64,000 nucleotides of DNA from Eopsaltria australis (Eukaryota > Chordata > Aves > Passeriformes > Petroicidae): NCBI GenBank assembly GCA_034509425.1, contig JAVTVJ010000068.1, positions 5,890,001-5,954,000 on the forward strand, written 5' to 3'. Positions 12,561 through 26,119 of the stretch are shown here, piece after piece (position 1 is the first letter of the stretch; every line of letters starts with the position of its first letter). Both the position numbers and the translations under genes were made by a program. The notes beneath the pieces are model-generated. The model was given only the letters and a program-made list of their open reading frames with translations. It made no database searches and was not told the DNA's origin.

Positions 12561-15500
12561 CAAACTCCTATTTAGTGCTGAAGTATAGTAAGAAATGTCT
12601 CATTAGAAGACTTTGGCAATGCCTCTCCCAGCAGTCCTTTATGATGACTCTAACTTTTAACAAGTGTTGCACATTGACAATCCTTACCTTTTCTTTGGCA
12701 CATAGTTGCTACGGAAATAAACAGTAACTTGGCACAGAACTCTTTGAGAAACTCCAGATCAGTGAGTGTCATGGACATTTAATGAATTAATTTAATCTTG
12801 CAACCTGCACACATAAGTCTTGAGCTGACAGGAGAATAGTTTTAGACTAAATAATACATATCAAAACTAGTCACTGTGTATGGAAGGTTTTACTAGTTTC
12901 ACTATTGTTGAAAAACAAGCAAGTGTCCCAAAACGGAAGGTAGAGGAAAAAAAAAGGTTTGCAGCTTATTTCTAAAATAAAAGAAAATAATTCCTAAGTT
13001 TTGTAATTGATGATTCATAAAATGGCTTTTTCTTTTATAATATATGCATGCAAGCAGTTTTTTGTCTTCCTTGTTCTGGCTTTTGAATTTTATTTCTGTT
13101 TATTTTGCTTTTATATTGTAATGCCATTATATTATTGATCCAAGTTTCAACAGTCCTTTCCTACTTAACATGTACTTGAAGTACTTTAGAGAGGTTCCCT
13201 GTTTTTTTATTAATATCTGGAACATTTTCCTTGTCCTTTTTCATTCTGAGAGCCCTCAAAGAGTCACATTCACACACTCATATTGGATGCACTGACTCAG
13301 AGAAATGACAGCTTCCCTTCAGACTACCCTCTCAGTGACTCAGCAAGCATCTTAGGATGATCAAAATGAGGATGGCACAACCCAAGGTCTGGAAATTTTG
13401 CAGACTGTGAAAGTTATTTAATAAGTTTTAAAACTGGAAACAGGTGTGTGGTAGCACTGCAGAGTTACTAGCAGATGAAGTTGCTGACAATAAACCACCA
13501 AGCCTGTGATTTTTTTTCCTTTTTCTTGGGGGAATTATCTTTTTTGTGGATATGCTGCTGAAAGTACTGCAGTTCTGCCTAACAGCTCTGGCTTCTGTCA
13601 TGAAGTGCCCTGACCACTCTGCCTGCCAGCCAGCTTGGTGGGTGAGTAAACCACATCTTGCAATGCCTAAAAGCTGGGGTCTTCAGCAGTCAAATACTTC
13701 TTCTGTGTTCACCTCTTGAGTACTCACCAAATACATGCAGCTCCCTTGTCAGAGCTCCTAAGGAATCTACCACAGCTTTTGGAAAGTTTTAACACACAGG
13801 GATGTGCTATAGCCACATACCCAGAAAAAGGAAATGAGAATGATAAAAATAAATACCCAGGAAAGCAAGAGTTCAGTTTCAGATTGAGTTCACAAAATGT
13901 GTGGTCACCAATAGGACTTAAGAGCCACCCATATATAGCTGCAGATGTTAAAGACAGCACTAATAGAGAGTTTGGAGGGCAAGTGAAAAAATGGCACCCT
14001 TAGTGGCAACTTACAGTCTACCAAGACTGATGCTCCTTGCACCTTTTGCATCCTCAAGGTAACTCTTATTTCCATTGCTGTTAATATTAAAGGCATAGTG
14101 GTTATAACTCAGCATAAGCTGTACCCATGGTGAGGGGCAGAGCCTGCAATGGAGCTGGTGGTCAGGTGCTGGTGGTTTTGGTGCCCTGGCATATATCTGC
14201 TGGCTGTACCTGCCCTGAAGCCAGCCTTGGACTCCAGCCATCATGGAGATGGCTTAAAATGCCAAAGGAAGTGACCTGACACAAGCTGCACCTTTAGGTC
14301 AAGCATGACCGAAGGGACCCAACGCTTGCCTTGGGGTTAGTGTGGGGTGCAGAGTGCTTGCTGCTCTTGGGATGCACTGTCACAGTCGAGCAGCACAGCC
14401 CTCTCTGTGGCTCTGACTCCAGGATGTCCTTCCCTTGTGCTGTTCCTGTAGCCCCAAACAGTTTCACTTCAGGAAGCCAAGGTTTCACAGATATACTTTT
14501 GAAAGTAACCCAACAACAAAATGTCTCATAGACTTAAACTCTTCTTTTTCTCTTGGTATCCTCATATTTTAAATGTAGAATTTAAAAGTAATTTTAGTTC
14601 TAGGTCTGTGTGTGTGTGTGTGCGCCACTTTTCTCAATTTGTATAGGAAATCACACAGTAAATAATATAAATATGTCAGCATATTCAGGATAATGAAGGA
14701 GTATTTTCCAGTTTTGTTTAGCTTAGAATCAGAGTCAAGCAGCACCACTTCTTTTTACACTGGATAATCTTGGAGAAACAGCCCTGCACAGTAATTAGGC
14801 TCATGTACTCAGGCCTTTATCTATGACTAGTGTTAGATTCTGCTGAAAATTCATTATGAACTGGATTTTCTTCTAACTTTTAAATATGGAGGAAGGAGTA
14901 ATTCCATTCTGTTTTAATTCATCCAGGCAGCACCAGTCTCAACAACTGCAGAGCAGGTATCAAAACAGAAGATCAGTGTTGGCAGGTGTCAGACTTGTGG
15001 CATTCATGGGTACCATCTCCTCCTCTCTGAAGCATTCAGCATGGCATAAGCGTTCTGTGCCTTGGTGGGGTGGAGAGGAAGTTACTTGGACTAAAACCTT
15101 TTTAACAAAGTCTGTGACATATGATATTTGTGTGTCATGTGCAATATCTATGAAAAGTCAAATTAATGGTAGAGATGGTTTGATGACACATAGTTAGTAA
15201 GAGTATGTACTACTAAAATATAATTAGTACTGTACAGGATCAGACTTAGGAATGTTGTAGCAACAAGGAAGTGCTTTGAACACTTGAGATAACTCTCAAC
15301 CAAAGATAAGCCATGAATACTTCACCTGTACTTGGACAGGTCTCTAGGAGCTGATCATGATACACACAAGTAATTTTCCATCTCAATTAGGGAACTCAAT
15401 TAGATAGAAGGAGCCAGTAGCTCAAAGAAGATCAACACCAAAAGTAACCTTGAAGTATTAAAAGCAACAATTTCCAGGTAAAACCTGACTATCTAATTTG

Positions 15501-17633
15501 TACTGAGAGAGGAGTTTTGAAAGAGTGTAGGAGAGGTTGGCATTCAGCTCTTGGGGTGCTGCTGGAGTAGTTGAATGCTGCATTTTAACTGACTGAGTCC
15601 TGACTTAGGAATCATAGATAGACACAAAAATGGCCTTGAAGCAATCTGTTGGTGAGCAGCTTAAGCCAGGCTAGAACCTGCTTAATTGCTGTGCTCTGCT
15701 TCCAGGAACTTCATCTCCAGTTTTGCAACAGAGACATCAACCTTTGGCTCTTCTAGAACAGCCCTTTCTGTTACCGCTTGGAAAGAGGTGAGTCCAGAGT
15801 AAAACCAGTGGGTTTGGTTTGTACTCTTTTTCTGGAGGCAGTAAAGCCAAAAAAGCCAGCATGCACTTCCACCCAGAGATGTGTTTAGTGCAGACATGTC
15901 AAAACACTAGCACTGCTCAGGCTCGGAAGGAATTTCTATGCAGCGAAGAGTGGGTATTTGAAAGACACTTTTCAGCTTCAGGCAGGCCCTAACTCAGCGC
16001 CATGACATCTCTATTGGATAGTAGGAATATTTACTTTTCTCTAAGCATTCAATATTTCTGGTTTTCAATCATAGCCTGAATGCTATGGGGATCTTACTAG
16101 AAACTCCACTGCTAACAGTTTATGTGACACTTGCCTGGCAGAAAGACCTCATTGATCTGTTAGCAGATTATAATCATTGGACAAAGCTGCTGGATCCCTC
16201 AGGAAACTCCAGCTCTGTAGCTGTAGCAGAGGCAGGCTCCTCTGTGTGCAGGAGCTCATTGTCTCAAGGAGTTGGCCACAGGATCCGGGCTCTAACTCTT
16301 GACTCTTTCTCTGTAGTTTAAACATCTCCTTTCCCAGAAGAGTGATGGCAACGTGAGCTTCTGACTTGTAGCTGAAACCCTCAGAAGCCACAAGACAAGA
16401 TGCAGACATGCTTTGCAGAAAACATACAGTCCTGCTAGTACTGGACCTAAGATGAAACTTGAAGGACAGGCTTATTCTCCCCTCACGGGGCAGCTGAAGA
16501 GAGAGTCTTTCCCCATCCCATGTAGTGAGGTATGATTGCAATTTCTTTTCCAGCTAGTATAAATTTCCACAGGAACAGATTGTGTATAATTGCATGATCT
16601 TTCCCTTGCTGTACAGATGTGGTTCCCAGAAATGGGTAGATGTAAATTTGTATGTGGTGGTGTTGCAAAATAAATAGCTCATTGCTTTTTAAGTTTTGGT
16701 GGTTTATTTGTAAATAATTAAAATTTTTTTTAGAATCATTTTGATAATGTAGTAGCAAAACTGTAACGTGGTTTGACTTGTTACTGGCATCTCACTGCTT
16801 TTCTAAGAACAGTAACAGCCACAATCAATACCTCAGAGATGAAAATGTGGCCTGTCCTTTGGGTTATGTTCTGTCAGTGATGTTACAGTTGCATACCTTA
16901 AGACTCCGCTGAATGCTTGATGGATATGCTTAGTGTAGATAGCTCACTGCTGTTGTTCTTATCATAGGTGAGCTTCATTAGCCCTTCCCAAAATAAAGAA
17001 ATAAATTAAATAAAGCTGATTAATGCTCAGCACAGCTCAGAGAGTGCAAATGCAGTGGTTTAACTAAGCAAAGCTCTTCCTGTTCCCTCCAGACTCTTCG
17101 TTCATGAATGCTTCAGTCTAGCCGAGGGCCTGTCCCCCCTTCATAGGCATTTCATGAGTATGAATGAATGTGTGCTGAAATCCTCAGGGATTCCTCCCAT
17201 CTTGGTGCCAGTGGCAAAATTTAATGAGGGAGGACTCAGTCCCAATATGGAGGAAGGAGTTGGAGCTGTAGTGGATATTAGCTGCTCACGGGTTAACATG
17301 AGGGAGTGCTTTCCCACTGTTTAGATTACTGCACAAATTAGATGAAAGTATCAAAATGCTTTAGTTCTGCCCTAGTATAGAAATGGTTTTAGCTCAAAAC
17401 CTCAGTGTTAATTTCCTTTCATGCAAGTTGAGACACGCTTGGCCTGGACGGCAGAAAAGCTGCTGCAATTCAGTTACACTAAAGCTGAGGAGCAATAAAA
17501 TGCCAAGGGTTTCATAAGCCAGGAGACCACACACGCACTCTTCCTGCTCAGCAGAACAAAACCAGCAGAAAAGTGCCCATTTTGCCCAGTGAAGCCTCCC
17601 AGGTGCAGGGAGAGCAGGGGCAGCCCATGGAGC
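12561..17633. other. unique non-coding sequence
   Basis: About 5 kb with no recognised gene or repeat family. A small (TG)8 tract is at 14607-14622. Open frames between 13716 and 14531 overlap each other on both strands and have no domain. The 130-codon minus frame at 16149-16541 likewise overlaps a plus-strand frame at 16085-16321 and is not supported as coding. Confidence 0.55.
14607..14622. repeat. (TG)8 microsatellite
   Basis: Eight perfect TG units. Short enough to be of little consequence, though potentially polymorphic. Confidence 0.9.
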
Positions 17634-17652
17634 TGCCAGCCCAGGGCTGGCA
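17634..17652. repeat. perfect 9-bp-arm inverted repeat
   Basis: TGCCAGCCC and GGGCTGGCA are exact reverse complements around a single central A. The local sequence is GC-rich compared with the flanks. It is the first of two inverted repeats within 60 bases. Confidence 0.85.
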
Positions 17653-17664
17653 TGACCTCGTCCC

Positions 17665-17692
17665 GGAGTCCGGGTAAAAGGCACCCGACTCC
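17665..17692. repeat. GC-rich hairpin, 10 bp stem with one bulge
   Basis: The left arm (17665-17675) and right arm (17683-17692) pair over ten bases with one bulged C and a seven-base loop. The arms contain CpG dinucleotides, which are otherwise scarce in this window. A structured RNA could be considered, but no promoter or flanking gene was identified. Confidence 0.75.
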
Positions 17693-17898
17693 ATGCCCTC
17701 GGCAGAGCTGCCTCCCTGCCTGCACCCTGAGGAGATGGGGCACTTTGCTTCTTACTGTACTAACTCCTGCTGCCCTCCTGTGCTGCCTCTTCTCTTGCTA
17801 GCCAAGTTCCAGTGCTCTTTGTGGGCAGGCCTGCATTCAGACCTGGAAAAACTGGCAAGTGACAGGAATAGAGCTTCCCATCATTCACTGCTGGCACT
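17693..17898. other. GC-richer unique spacer
   Basis: This short spacer joins the paired inverted repeats to the minisatellite. An open plus-strand frame of 106 codons (17693-18013) runs through it and on into the minisatellite. It has no domain, and the 32-base repeat period shifts its reading frame in each copy, so it is not a plausible gene. Confidence 0.5.
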
Positions 17899-17992
17899 CC
17901 TTCCTTGTCCCCATCATGTCCTATGGTGGTCCTTCCTTGTCCCCATCATGTCCTATGGTGGTCCTTCCTTGTCCCCATCATGTCCTATGGTG
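17899..17992. repeat. 32-bp minisatellite, about 2.9 copies
   Basis: Two full copies (17899-17930 and 17931-17962) are identical at all 32 positions. The third (17963-17992) is identical over 30 bases and then diverges. Units begin CCTTCCTTGTCCCC and end GTCCTATGGTGGT. Copies are directly adjacent with no spacers, so this is a tandem repeat and not a CRISPR-like array. The lack of any differences suggests recent expansion. Confidence 0.95.
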
Positions 17993-20900
17993 AAGCCAAT
18001 AAACTGCAGCTAGGGACCATCACGCTCACTGCAAAGTCATGGCTGTGTCACAGAAAGCCTTCCCCCACATCAAGATTTTCTTAATTTGGTAAATTATGGC
18101 CTTGAAGAGGTCATATAAATCGTATACCAGAATTTGGGCTCTAATTACTTCTCCAGTGCCTTATGCAATGATACTAAATCACCCTTAAGAAGCTGTTAAG
18201 TAGACAGGTATTTTTTTGTAGTTTCATTATAATGGTAAAGGCTGAAAAAGGAACAAAATCACTGTTGCTTATATATATGCTTCCTGTAACGTTGTATGTA
18301 TACTTGTACAACCTTCTGATGTCCTGGCATGGACATTTCAAAGCTGTTTTCCCTTAATTCCCTGGCAAGGAAATATCAGAAGAGTTACAAAGGGACAACT
18401 GCTTCTCTCAGGTCGCTTCCAATGCTCCCTTTCACCAGGGAAGGTCTCCCAGGCCTCTTCGGCAGGTGTCACCATGTGGTGGTGATGGCATTTGCCAGAA
18501 ACGTACTCTGAAGTCACGGAGTCCCCACTGTGGCATATGGACCCTCTCTGAGGAGTCTCTGCCTCTGGCAATCAAAAAGTAAACAGCACAGTGTGCATCC
18601 CATCTGGGATCCCACTGCCAGTGACACCACATGTGAACCCCTCTTGCTGTGACCATGTGGCTAAAGGACCTGTGTCTTGGTGAATCCAAGAGAATGGTCC
18701 CAGATGCCATCTCTGCCACTTATCTGCTTGCAGAGCCTGACAGTCACCTGGGGATAGGTTTCTGTCAGGTAGTGCTTCTTACAAGTTCTCTCTTCTTCAT
18801 GATGGAACACTGATGTCCAAATGTGGCTTTTAAGACCAAAAAGACTTTTGGTTAACCCTTTTGGTTGGTACAAATGTGACCCAGAAGTAAATTACATAGC
18901 AAATTTCATTCAACAGCTGGCTGGTCAAGTGAGGAAAAAGGCAGTGCTTCTGGGTGGCACTTTTATGTTTTTTGTTGCTAAAAGGAAAGCTGATGAAGAT
19001 TTACATCAGCTTTTTGTTTTCATGAGTTACAATCCTCAAACCCATCTAATTTTGAGATGGTAGAGGTAATCATGAGAAGCAAATTTCACTTTGCAATATT
19101 GAATTACTGTTATCTCATATCTGCGTAAATGCCTGGATCAAGCACCTTTTTGAGAAATGATCTGTCAGACAAAGTGTAGGAAATGCAGTGCAAAACACCT
19201 GTCACGGATCCTTTTGTAGATGTAACAATGTATTTTAGCTGTTAAAGCACAGGAAAGCCTGTGATCATGAAAGCAGAGATGAACACAAGGTTTTATGGTC
19301 ATGTGGATTAAAGTGTTTCCTCATGTGTAGCATTTGGCAAAGCTTCCTAGTTTTTTTTCTTGAATTATTATTCATGAGGATATTCCTGGCATGTCACTCT
19401 TACTTTGGAAAATGCAAAGTAAGGTGTCCTCTGCTTATTCCGTTGTTGGGATTAATGCTCTCCATGTGAAAAAGTGCTGAAGATCGTCACTTTTATGAGT
19501 TCACCAGAAAATTCGGGAATCCTGCAGAAAAGCCCACTTGCACCCATGGAACTATGCATCCTCCCTTCCTACCCTGCAGAGGAGTTTCAATGTTTACTTT
19601 CCCCCTCAACCTCTCTCTGTTCATGGGGACGGAAGAAGAGCTTGCCTGTGGTGCACCCTGTGCACTGCTGAAGGTGAGTTCAGACTCCTGAGTAGTCCCA
19701 CACGCCCAGATGATGCATAAAGTGAGCCAGGATGCAGCCCAGGCTCCTCCTCAGGTGCCCACAGGACACCTCAGTCAGGGCTGTGCTCTGCTCCTCTGGC
19801 GATGTTGAGCTTCACTCATCCTCACAGCTACAGATGTCTTGGGATGTGTTTAGCTTACACAGGCACATAGATGAGTGGTCAAGGATGTGTTAGAAGCATG
19901 GCCAAGGACACTGAAGGTCCCAGCTATCCCTGCCACTTGGCTTCCTGCAGCTTTGTCTCGGCACACAATGTACTTATTGGTTTGCAGGAGGGTATGTGTT
20001 CTTTTGTTCTTATGTAAGTCGCATTCCTCCTTCTGTCAAAGACAGCAATCGCATTAGTGTCCAAAGCACTTGGACATACCTGGCACAGTTAACGCCTGCT
20101 GTATCTCCTCTGTTATCAGAGAAGATGGAGCAAGGATAGATTTGGCCAGGAGTGAAATCTCTGCTCCTCATGCATGAATATTATTGCAGCATTTAAAGAA
20201 CAATCACTTGCTGACAGGGTTACCAACAATAACAGGGCATATTTCATTAGTGCACCCACACAGGGGACTGGCCAGCTCTAACAGCTGCCAAGGGTTTCAC
20301 TTGTGAATGCCAAATAAACTTTCTTTTATTTGCCTGCCTAGGTACAGATGTTGGACCTGAATTACCTCTCAGCATGAGGTCTCTCATTGTCTCCAAAAAT
20401 ATCTCCGAGTCACTTAATTCCATCAGGTCACCCTCTGTACCAGACCTTTAGCTAGAACATCCCAACCTGCTTTCCCAGTGGGAAACAAGGACTGCATTCA
20501 AGCTGGCAGTGGGAAGGCAATGCATGCACACAAGTGCAGGGTGTCTGCAAACAGAAAAAATTACAATGTGAGGCTTGGGAGACCACAGGAAGGATTATTT
20601 GAGCCCATTTCTAATGTACATTTGTCACTGGCTGGCTGAGCCATCCTCTGAGGGTTCTCTAGGCTGAGTCCAATGGCTGCACCCAAAAAAAGACTGGTTG
20701 TGCCAGAGTGGCTGGGCCTGGCCTAAGTGCCTGAGGACCTGTCATGGGAGAGGCTCTTCTCTGGGTTTCCTCTTTTCTGGATGCTTTGGTTCAACTCTTG
20801 AGGGCATGCAATTGTTGAAACAAAGACATGGAACTTTGGCAGAGCAGTTTTTGAACCTCTGAGCTTTTCTGCGGGGGTCTGTGATGCCTGCTGCAGGCAC

Positions 20901-21267
20901 AGCAGCACTAGCACACCAGTTTCTTCCTCAGTTTCCTCGCTAAAGCCAGGGATCTTCAGGGCTCTTCAGAGGAGGTTTCTCCGTGCCTGCAATCAGGCAC
21001 AAGTGCATGCCCATTCCATGAGTCATTTTAGCCTCCAGTGACTAACCCATCCAACCTGCAGGAGGGAAGGAAATTAGAATAGTAATAACAGTTTGTGTTG
21101 CCACTGGAGGGTTTCAAAGTGCCTCCTAAGCAATTTTCTTTATCCGGGTTCCTCTGAGAAATGACAAACATGCAACTGAGATTCCATGGCCACTTCTGTC
21201 TGTTATCTTTTTAAACTGCTTGTTACTGTTTGTTGCTGAAACCACAGTGCTTTTGAAACCCTCCCTC
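17993..21267. other. unique non-coding sequence
   Basis: No gene or repeat family recognised. Several overlapping open frames of 60-95 codons occur at 18329-18873 and 19474-20057, on both strands in the former region, but none carries a motif. The interval is of mixed composition with somewhat GC-richer patches at 18600-18800 and 19550-19800. Confidence 0.55.
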
Positions 21268-21625
21268 AGAATCCCAGAACGGGTCAGGTTGGAAGGGACC
21301 ACAGTGGGGTCATCTGGTCCAACCTCCCTGCTCAAGCAGGGTCACCCCAGAGCACATGGCACAGGTTTGTGTCCAGACAGCTCTGGAATGTCTCCAGTGA
21401 GGGACCCTGCACACACTCTCTGGGAAATCTGTTCCAGTGCTTGATCACTGCACAGGAAAGTTCTTCCCCATGTTCAGGTGGAACTTCCTGTGCATCTGGT
21501 CCTATTGCTGCCTCTGGTCCTATTGCTTGGCAACACTGAGAATAGCCTGGATCCATTCTCTTGACACTCCCATTTCAGACACTTACATCCTTGATGAAGT
21601 CCCCTCTCAGTCGTTTTTTATCCCA
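21268..21625 (-). mobile_element. CR1 LINE 3' fragment, minus strand
   Basis: Read on the plus strand, the element begins with its own 3' end (AGAATCCCAGAAC, the complement of the terminal octamers) and continues with the familiar 'ggttggaagggacc..tctggtccaacc' segment of avian CR1. The minus-strand frame at 21332-21556 preserves the end of the CR1 ORF2 protein. HWNRFPRECVQGPSLETF corresponds to the conserved HWNxLPRExVxSPSLExF stretch near its C-terminus, and the frame ends with LWGDPA. An 18-base direct duplication at 21495-21530 (15 of 18 bases alike) lies inside. The element is 5'-truncated around 21625, as is usual for CR1. It is too short to be active. Confidence 0.95.
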
Positions 21626-24600
21626 ATTCCTCATTTACCCTGGCCATAACCAATCATCATTTCCAGTTTGGAAAATAATACGATGAATTGCTGTGTAGTG
21701 AAAGCAAAACTGAATGCATAAAATACCCATCTGTTTTTTAACATAACCTGACAGTTTTAAAAACATGAACGGTTGCAATGACTGCAAATTAATCAGCTGT
21801 CAGAGAAGGCAGAGGAGCCAATTCCACCTATTTAAACCCTTGGGACTGCTCAGGTACACCTCCAACAGAAAATGAGAGACAGTTCAAGGAGGCAGATGCT
21901 GCTATAGTTTTACATTTTATTAATATTAATTTGGAGATTTCTTCAGTCAGCTTTTCTTCTGGCTCTTCAGCTGTTTTCCCAGTGCATTGTGTACAGTAAG
22001 AATGCATTTAGGAGGGTCTAATTGAAAAGTTATACTAATCATAAATAGATTCTTGATTGAATTGAGACCAAACTAAAGCTGCTTGGCTGAATGCTTGGGT
22101 TGTGTTTTTATTCTGTAAATGCAGAAAAATGGCAGAAGGACTGTCCTTCCTGTCCAAAACCTACTTGCTGTAGACTGAGTCAGTAACCACTGAGGATTGT
22201 ACTGAGATCTGTCTGAAGGAGACTTGTCTACTTAGCCCCCTTTCCTCTGCATTTTAACAGCTAAATTTCCTTGCTTGTATCTTCTATTAATTTTTATGAA
22301 TGCCACACAAATTGTAGAATACACATGGAACAATTTTAATTTTGCTTGCTGGCTTTCAGGCATCAGCAACTTAGTGTGAGTGAGGAATCCAGAATTAGTG
22401 AAGCTTGATTGGGATCAACACATGGTTACTGTTCCCTAACTCTTCCCCTGCTCCCTAATCCCTAACAAATCAAATTTACAAGAGTAAAGAGAACAAATCA
22501 ACTGTCCACAGTATTGTTTAAATATTAATTCTCCAAAGTATTGTTTAAATAATGACTCAGCCAGATTAGAGGATACTTTATTTATATAACCATTGAGAAA
22601 TGAATTTTACAGAAAGCACAGAAATAGTCTGATGGCTGAATTCTGTCTCAGACACTGTAAATGGTTCCTTTCTAGGGAAGAAATTTAAAAAAATGTGTAC
22701 AGGTGTCCACATATATATATATATATACAATCACACTGTTTTGTATATAAGATATATATAAATATACACAGTCTCTTTATTACAGTTATAAAAAAACCTT
22801 TACTGTTGATGATGCAATCTATGTGCACAGTGTTTGTATGAACATTAAAAGTGTAAGCTGTAGATTTTGCTAAATGTAGGACATATTACCCCAATGGCAG
22901 GGAACAGCTCCTTCTCCTGAGGGACCATCTACCCATAAATATCTGTAAAATGGCTCTTGTCATTTTTATGGGTTTCATACTCCTATAAAAAGCTGAAAAA
23001 GCATACAGATAATAAGGAGCTATGGATGGCTAATTGATCTGACATTTTTTTCCCCAGTAGTATTTATCACATGATGTCAGACTTCCAGAAAATGTAAGAG
23101 ATGTTTTATACTACTTCAGTAATATGCAGTTCAGCTGGATAAATTAGAAATTACTGATCCTGTTGGGTCATCACTATTACCTGCATGTTAATGAAACTCT
23201 GATCCAAACCTTTTCTCAGGATTACCAAAATATGTCTGGTTTAAGAAGTTTTAAAAAATGTATTTAGTATGCTTTTTGGACAATGATTTATAAGAATGAC
23301 AGAATTGACTGTTAGAAACAAGACTTACATTAAATCTAAGTATTGTTTTTCATGCCCTATTAGCCTGTTAAGCATATTTCTATGTACATTTAGCATATTT
23401 GTATTCCCTATCTGGAGTGCTCTTCCCCATGGTCTCCACAAGTTTATTTTTAGTGCATGTTTTTCCTCTGTTTGACTGCCAGCCTGTCTGTATTTCATCA
23501 TATTAGTTGTGTTAACCTGTGCAGCAAGGTACCTAAAATTTAATGCCATTTTAGCACAACTTGATGAGACCTGTAGAGTCGCTATTGCCAACCTGGAGAG
23601 CAACATGCAGAGTATATTTGTCTGTTTTTACTACTTTCAGGTTTTGCTGTCTCAGACATTTTATCCCTTCTGCTAACACACACCAGACACTTCTATTACT
23701 GTAGCCTTTTAGTGCTGGGGTTTATTTTCACGTGTTACTTTAGTTTTTGAGGGCAGGGCTCAGTGGGACACTCTAAGCTGCACAGTTGCTACAGCCATTT
23801 CCTCTGTACAGCTATAGACAGGATTTAGCTGCATCTAATTTAGTTGTGCCTTCCAGTTTAGCTTGCTGCTTTGCAGGGGAGGAGTTAGGAGCTACAGAAA
23901 AGGTGAAGCAGCATAATTGAAGTCCACACCTGATTACCTTCAGCTGGATTGCCCAGCTCATTACTGACACTCATTCCGCCCGCTGCCCCCTGGCTCAGGT
24001 AGCTGAGCTGGCTGCTTTCTGCCAATCTGATGCCCCCCACTACTGACACTGACATATCTCATGCCAGAGCACAGGGCTGCATTTGTCATTGCAGGAATAC
24101 AGATAAAAAACCTGTGGAAGATGAATTTACGTGACTGTCCTCAGCAGCACAAACATACACCTGATAAATACTGAGATATACAGGAGCACCAGAACAGTTT
24201 AAATCTAATCCTATGATTTGCCTTCTATGCCCCCATTGGATGAAACCCAAATTTGTCAGCTGTTAGCCATCAGCAGATCAGTCACCTGGGTATACTGGCA
24301 ATAGAAACATCACTCCAATAGGGGATTTGCAGCAAATTGATAGCATTGAAATATTTTTATGATCGTATATCTGTATCCATATAGCTCTGTTTTTACAGCA
24401 CTGGATTATCAAAGATGAAATGCAATAGAACAAGAGTGTCTAATACATCTTAGTTGGCTTCTTCACAGATTTCTTTCTAAAATATCCCAGCTACTTGGAA
24501 AATACTTAAAACTTTCTTAATAGCATCACATAGAGCTCAAATTTTAAAATGGCTGCAGGAAGATCTCTCTTCTCCTTAAAACGATGCACAAAGACACTGA

Positions 24601-26119
24601 TTCTATTGTGTGACTCTGCAAAGTAATGAAACTGAGTTTATGTAAGTGTTCTCTTCCATGAGGAAATCTCACCCGTGCTGGAAACAATAGCAAAGTATCC
24701 ATTAACTTTAATAGAAACAGGATTTCCCTCTTATATTTTTTATTTGGTTTTGGTTTTTTATGGACAAACTATTGAAATTATATGAATTGAGTTGGTCATA
24801 TATACTACTGAATGGTCTACAAAAATAGGCAGATACATACCTGTGTACATAGAGTACAAGTAATCACTGTCTCAAAGAAAATATTGTTGCCTTACATTAG
24901 AAGCTGTAAATTCAATAAGAGGGTTCTCAATACACAAACAAATTCTTTAAAACAGACAGCCCACAATGCTGTAGAATATATACAAATGAAGTCTACAAGA
25001 TTTTAGTGTAGCTTTGCAGACCTCCCTTTCCAATGCTTGGATTTTTTCTGTGGGTACTGATTTACTTCCTGTGTTCTAGACTACATTCTCTTTTTTCTGG
25101 AAGGAGAAAATTCGTTTTGCTGACTTCACTTAAACCCTTGTCATTGGATATTTCCACTCCTAAAAAAAAGCACTACCACTTACAGACCACAAAAATCTAT
25201 TCACTCAGCAATCTTCCATGATACTTCAGTTTTAAAGTTAACAATAGTATAATTTCACCTGAACAGAAGTAGATTTCCAGAGTCACTATGCATGTAGAAT
25301 TTGGTTTCTAGCACTGCATTGCTCATAGCAAGTAATGAAAATATTCAAGTGAGGTACAGGTTTTGTGATGGAAAGCTGATCTTGATGACATATGAAAGGA
25401 ATATCAGGACAAAATCTCTCAAATTAAGGAAAATGGCACAAAGACTATGAGGCTGACATGATATGCAAATGGAAATCCATTCGATATATGTGGTAAAAAG
25501 ATTGAATTATCATATTCTAGGCCCGTGATTCTTAAAGGATTCTGGGAGGATTCTTCTCTGAAGATGCAATTTTTCCAGCTCATTGCCAAGTGCTACATTT
25601 TTTTCAGATGGGTTTGCATGACTCCATCATCTTGGAGCAGAGCTCAGGGTGTGATGCCTTGGTTCCTGACTGCATCATGCTGCATAAAAGGGTGAAAATA
25701 GTTCACACATTTGTCATGATGCAGTCCAGCATCTGTAGCTGCACAACATTCCCCACTTTTGTACTTAAGAGTTCAGTGGCTCCATAAACAAATCCATATG
25801 ACCTATAGTTATGTTAAACTAATGTAATTCTTTTCCATGGCATGTGTCTTCAGCACAGCCCAAGTACAGATCACTCCTCTGGCAACTCTCCTCTGTGCAA
25901 ATGGATCATGCACCCTCTTTATTGCCTGGCTTGTGGTTATTCAGGTCTTTTCTCTGCAGTTTTACTTACCAGCTCCACCATGACTAGCAAAAGGGGGTCT
26001 TTCACCCAAGAAAAGTACATCAGTGGCAGATAATTAACAAAACTCATATATGCAAAATAGAGTTGAAATAATTTCACCTCTACTTTTAAGGTATATTTAT
26101 ATACTGCTGCACTGACAAT
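21626..26119. other. unique AT-rich non-coding sequence
   Basis: About 4.5 kb without a recognised gene. The segment 22000-22110 has many 'aattga' and 'taatca' cores and could be conserved non-coding DNA. Two 14-base direct repeats (AGTATTGTTTAAAT) stand 27 bases apart at 22510 and 22537. A TA microsatellite is at 22711-22727, with more TA-rich sequence to about 22770. The 93-codon minus frame at 23325-23606 has no recognised domain. Confidence 0.55.
22711..22727. repeat. (AT)n microsatellite
   Basis: Eight AT units, followed after a short gap by a looser TA-rich stretch reaching about 22770. Confidence 0.9.

Noticed and set aside
17899..17992. Possible CRISPR-like array of 32-base repeats
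   Set aside because: Copies are directly adjacent with no spacers, in an animal genome; it is a minisatellite.
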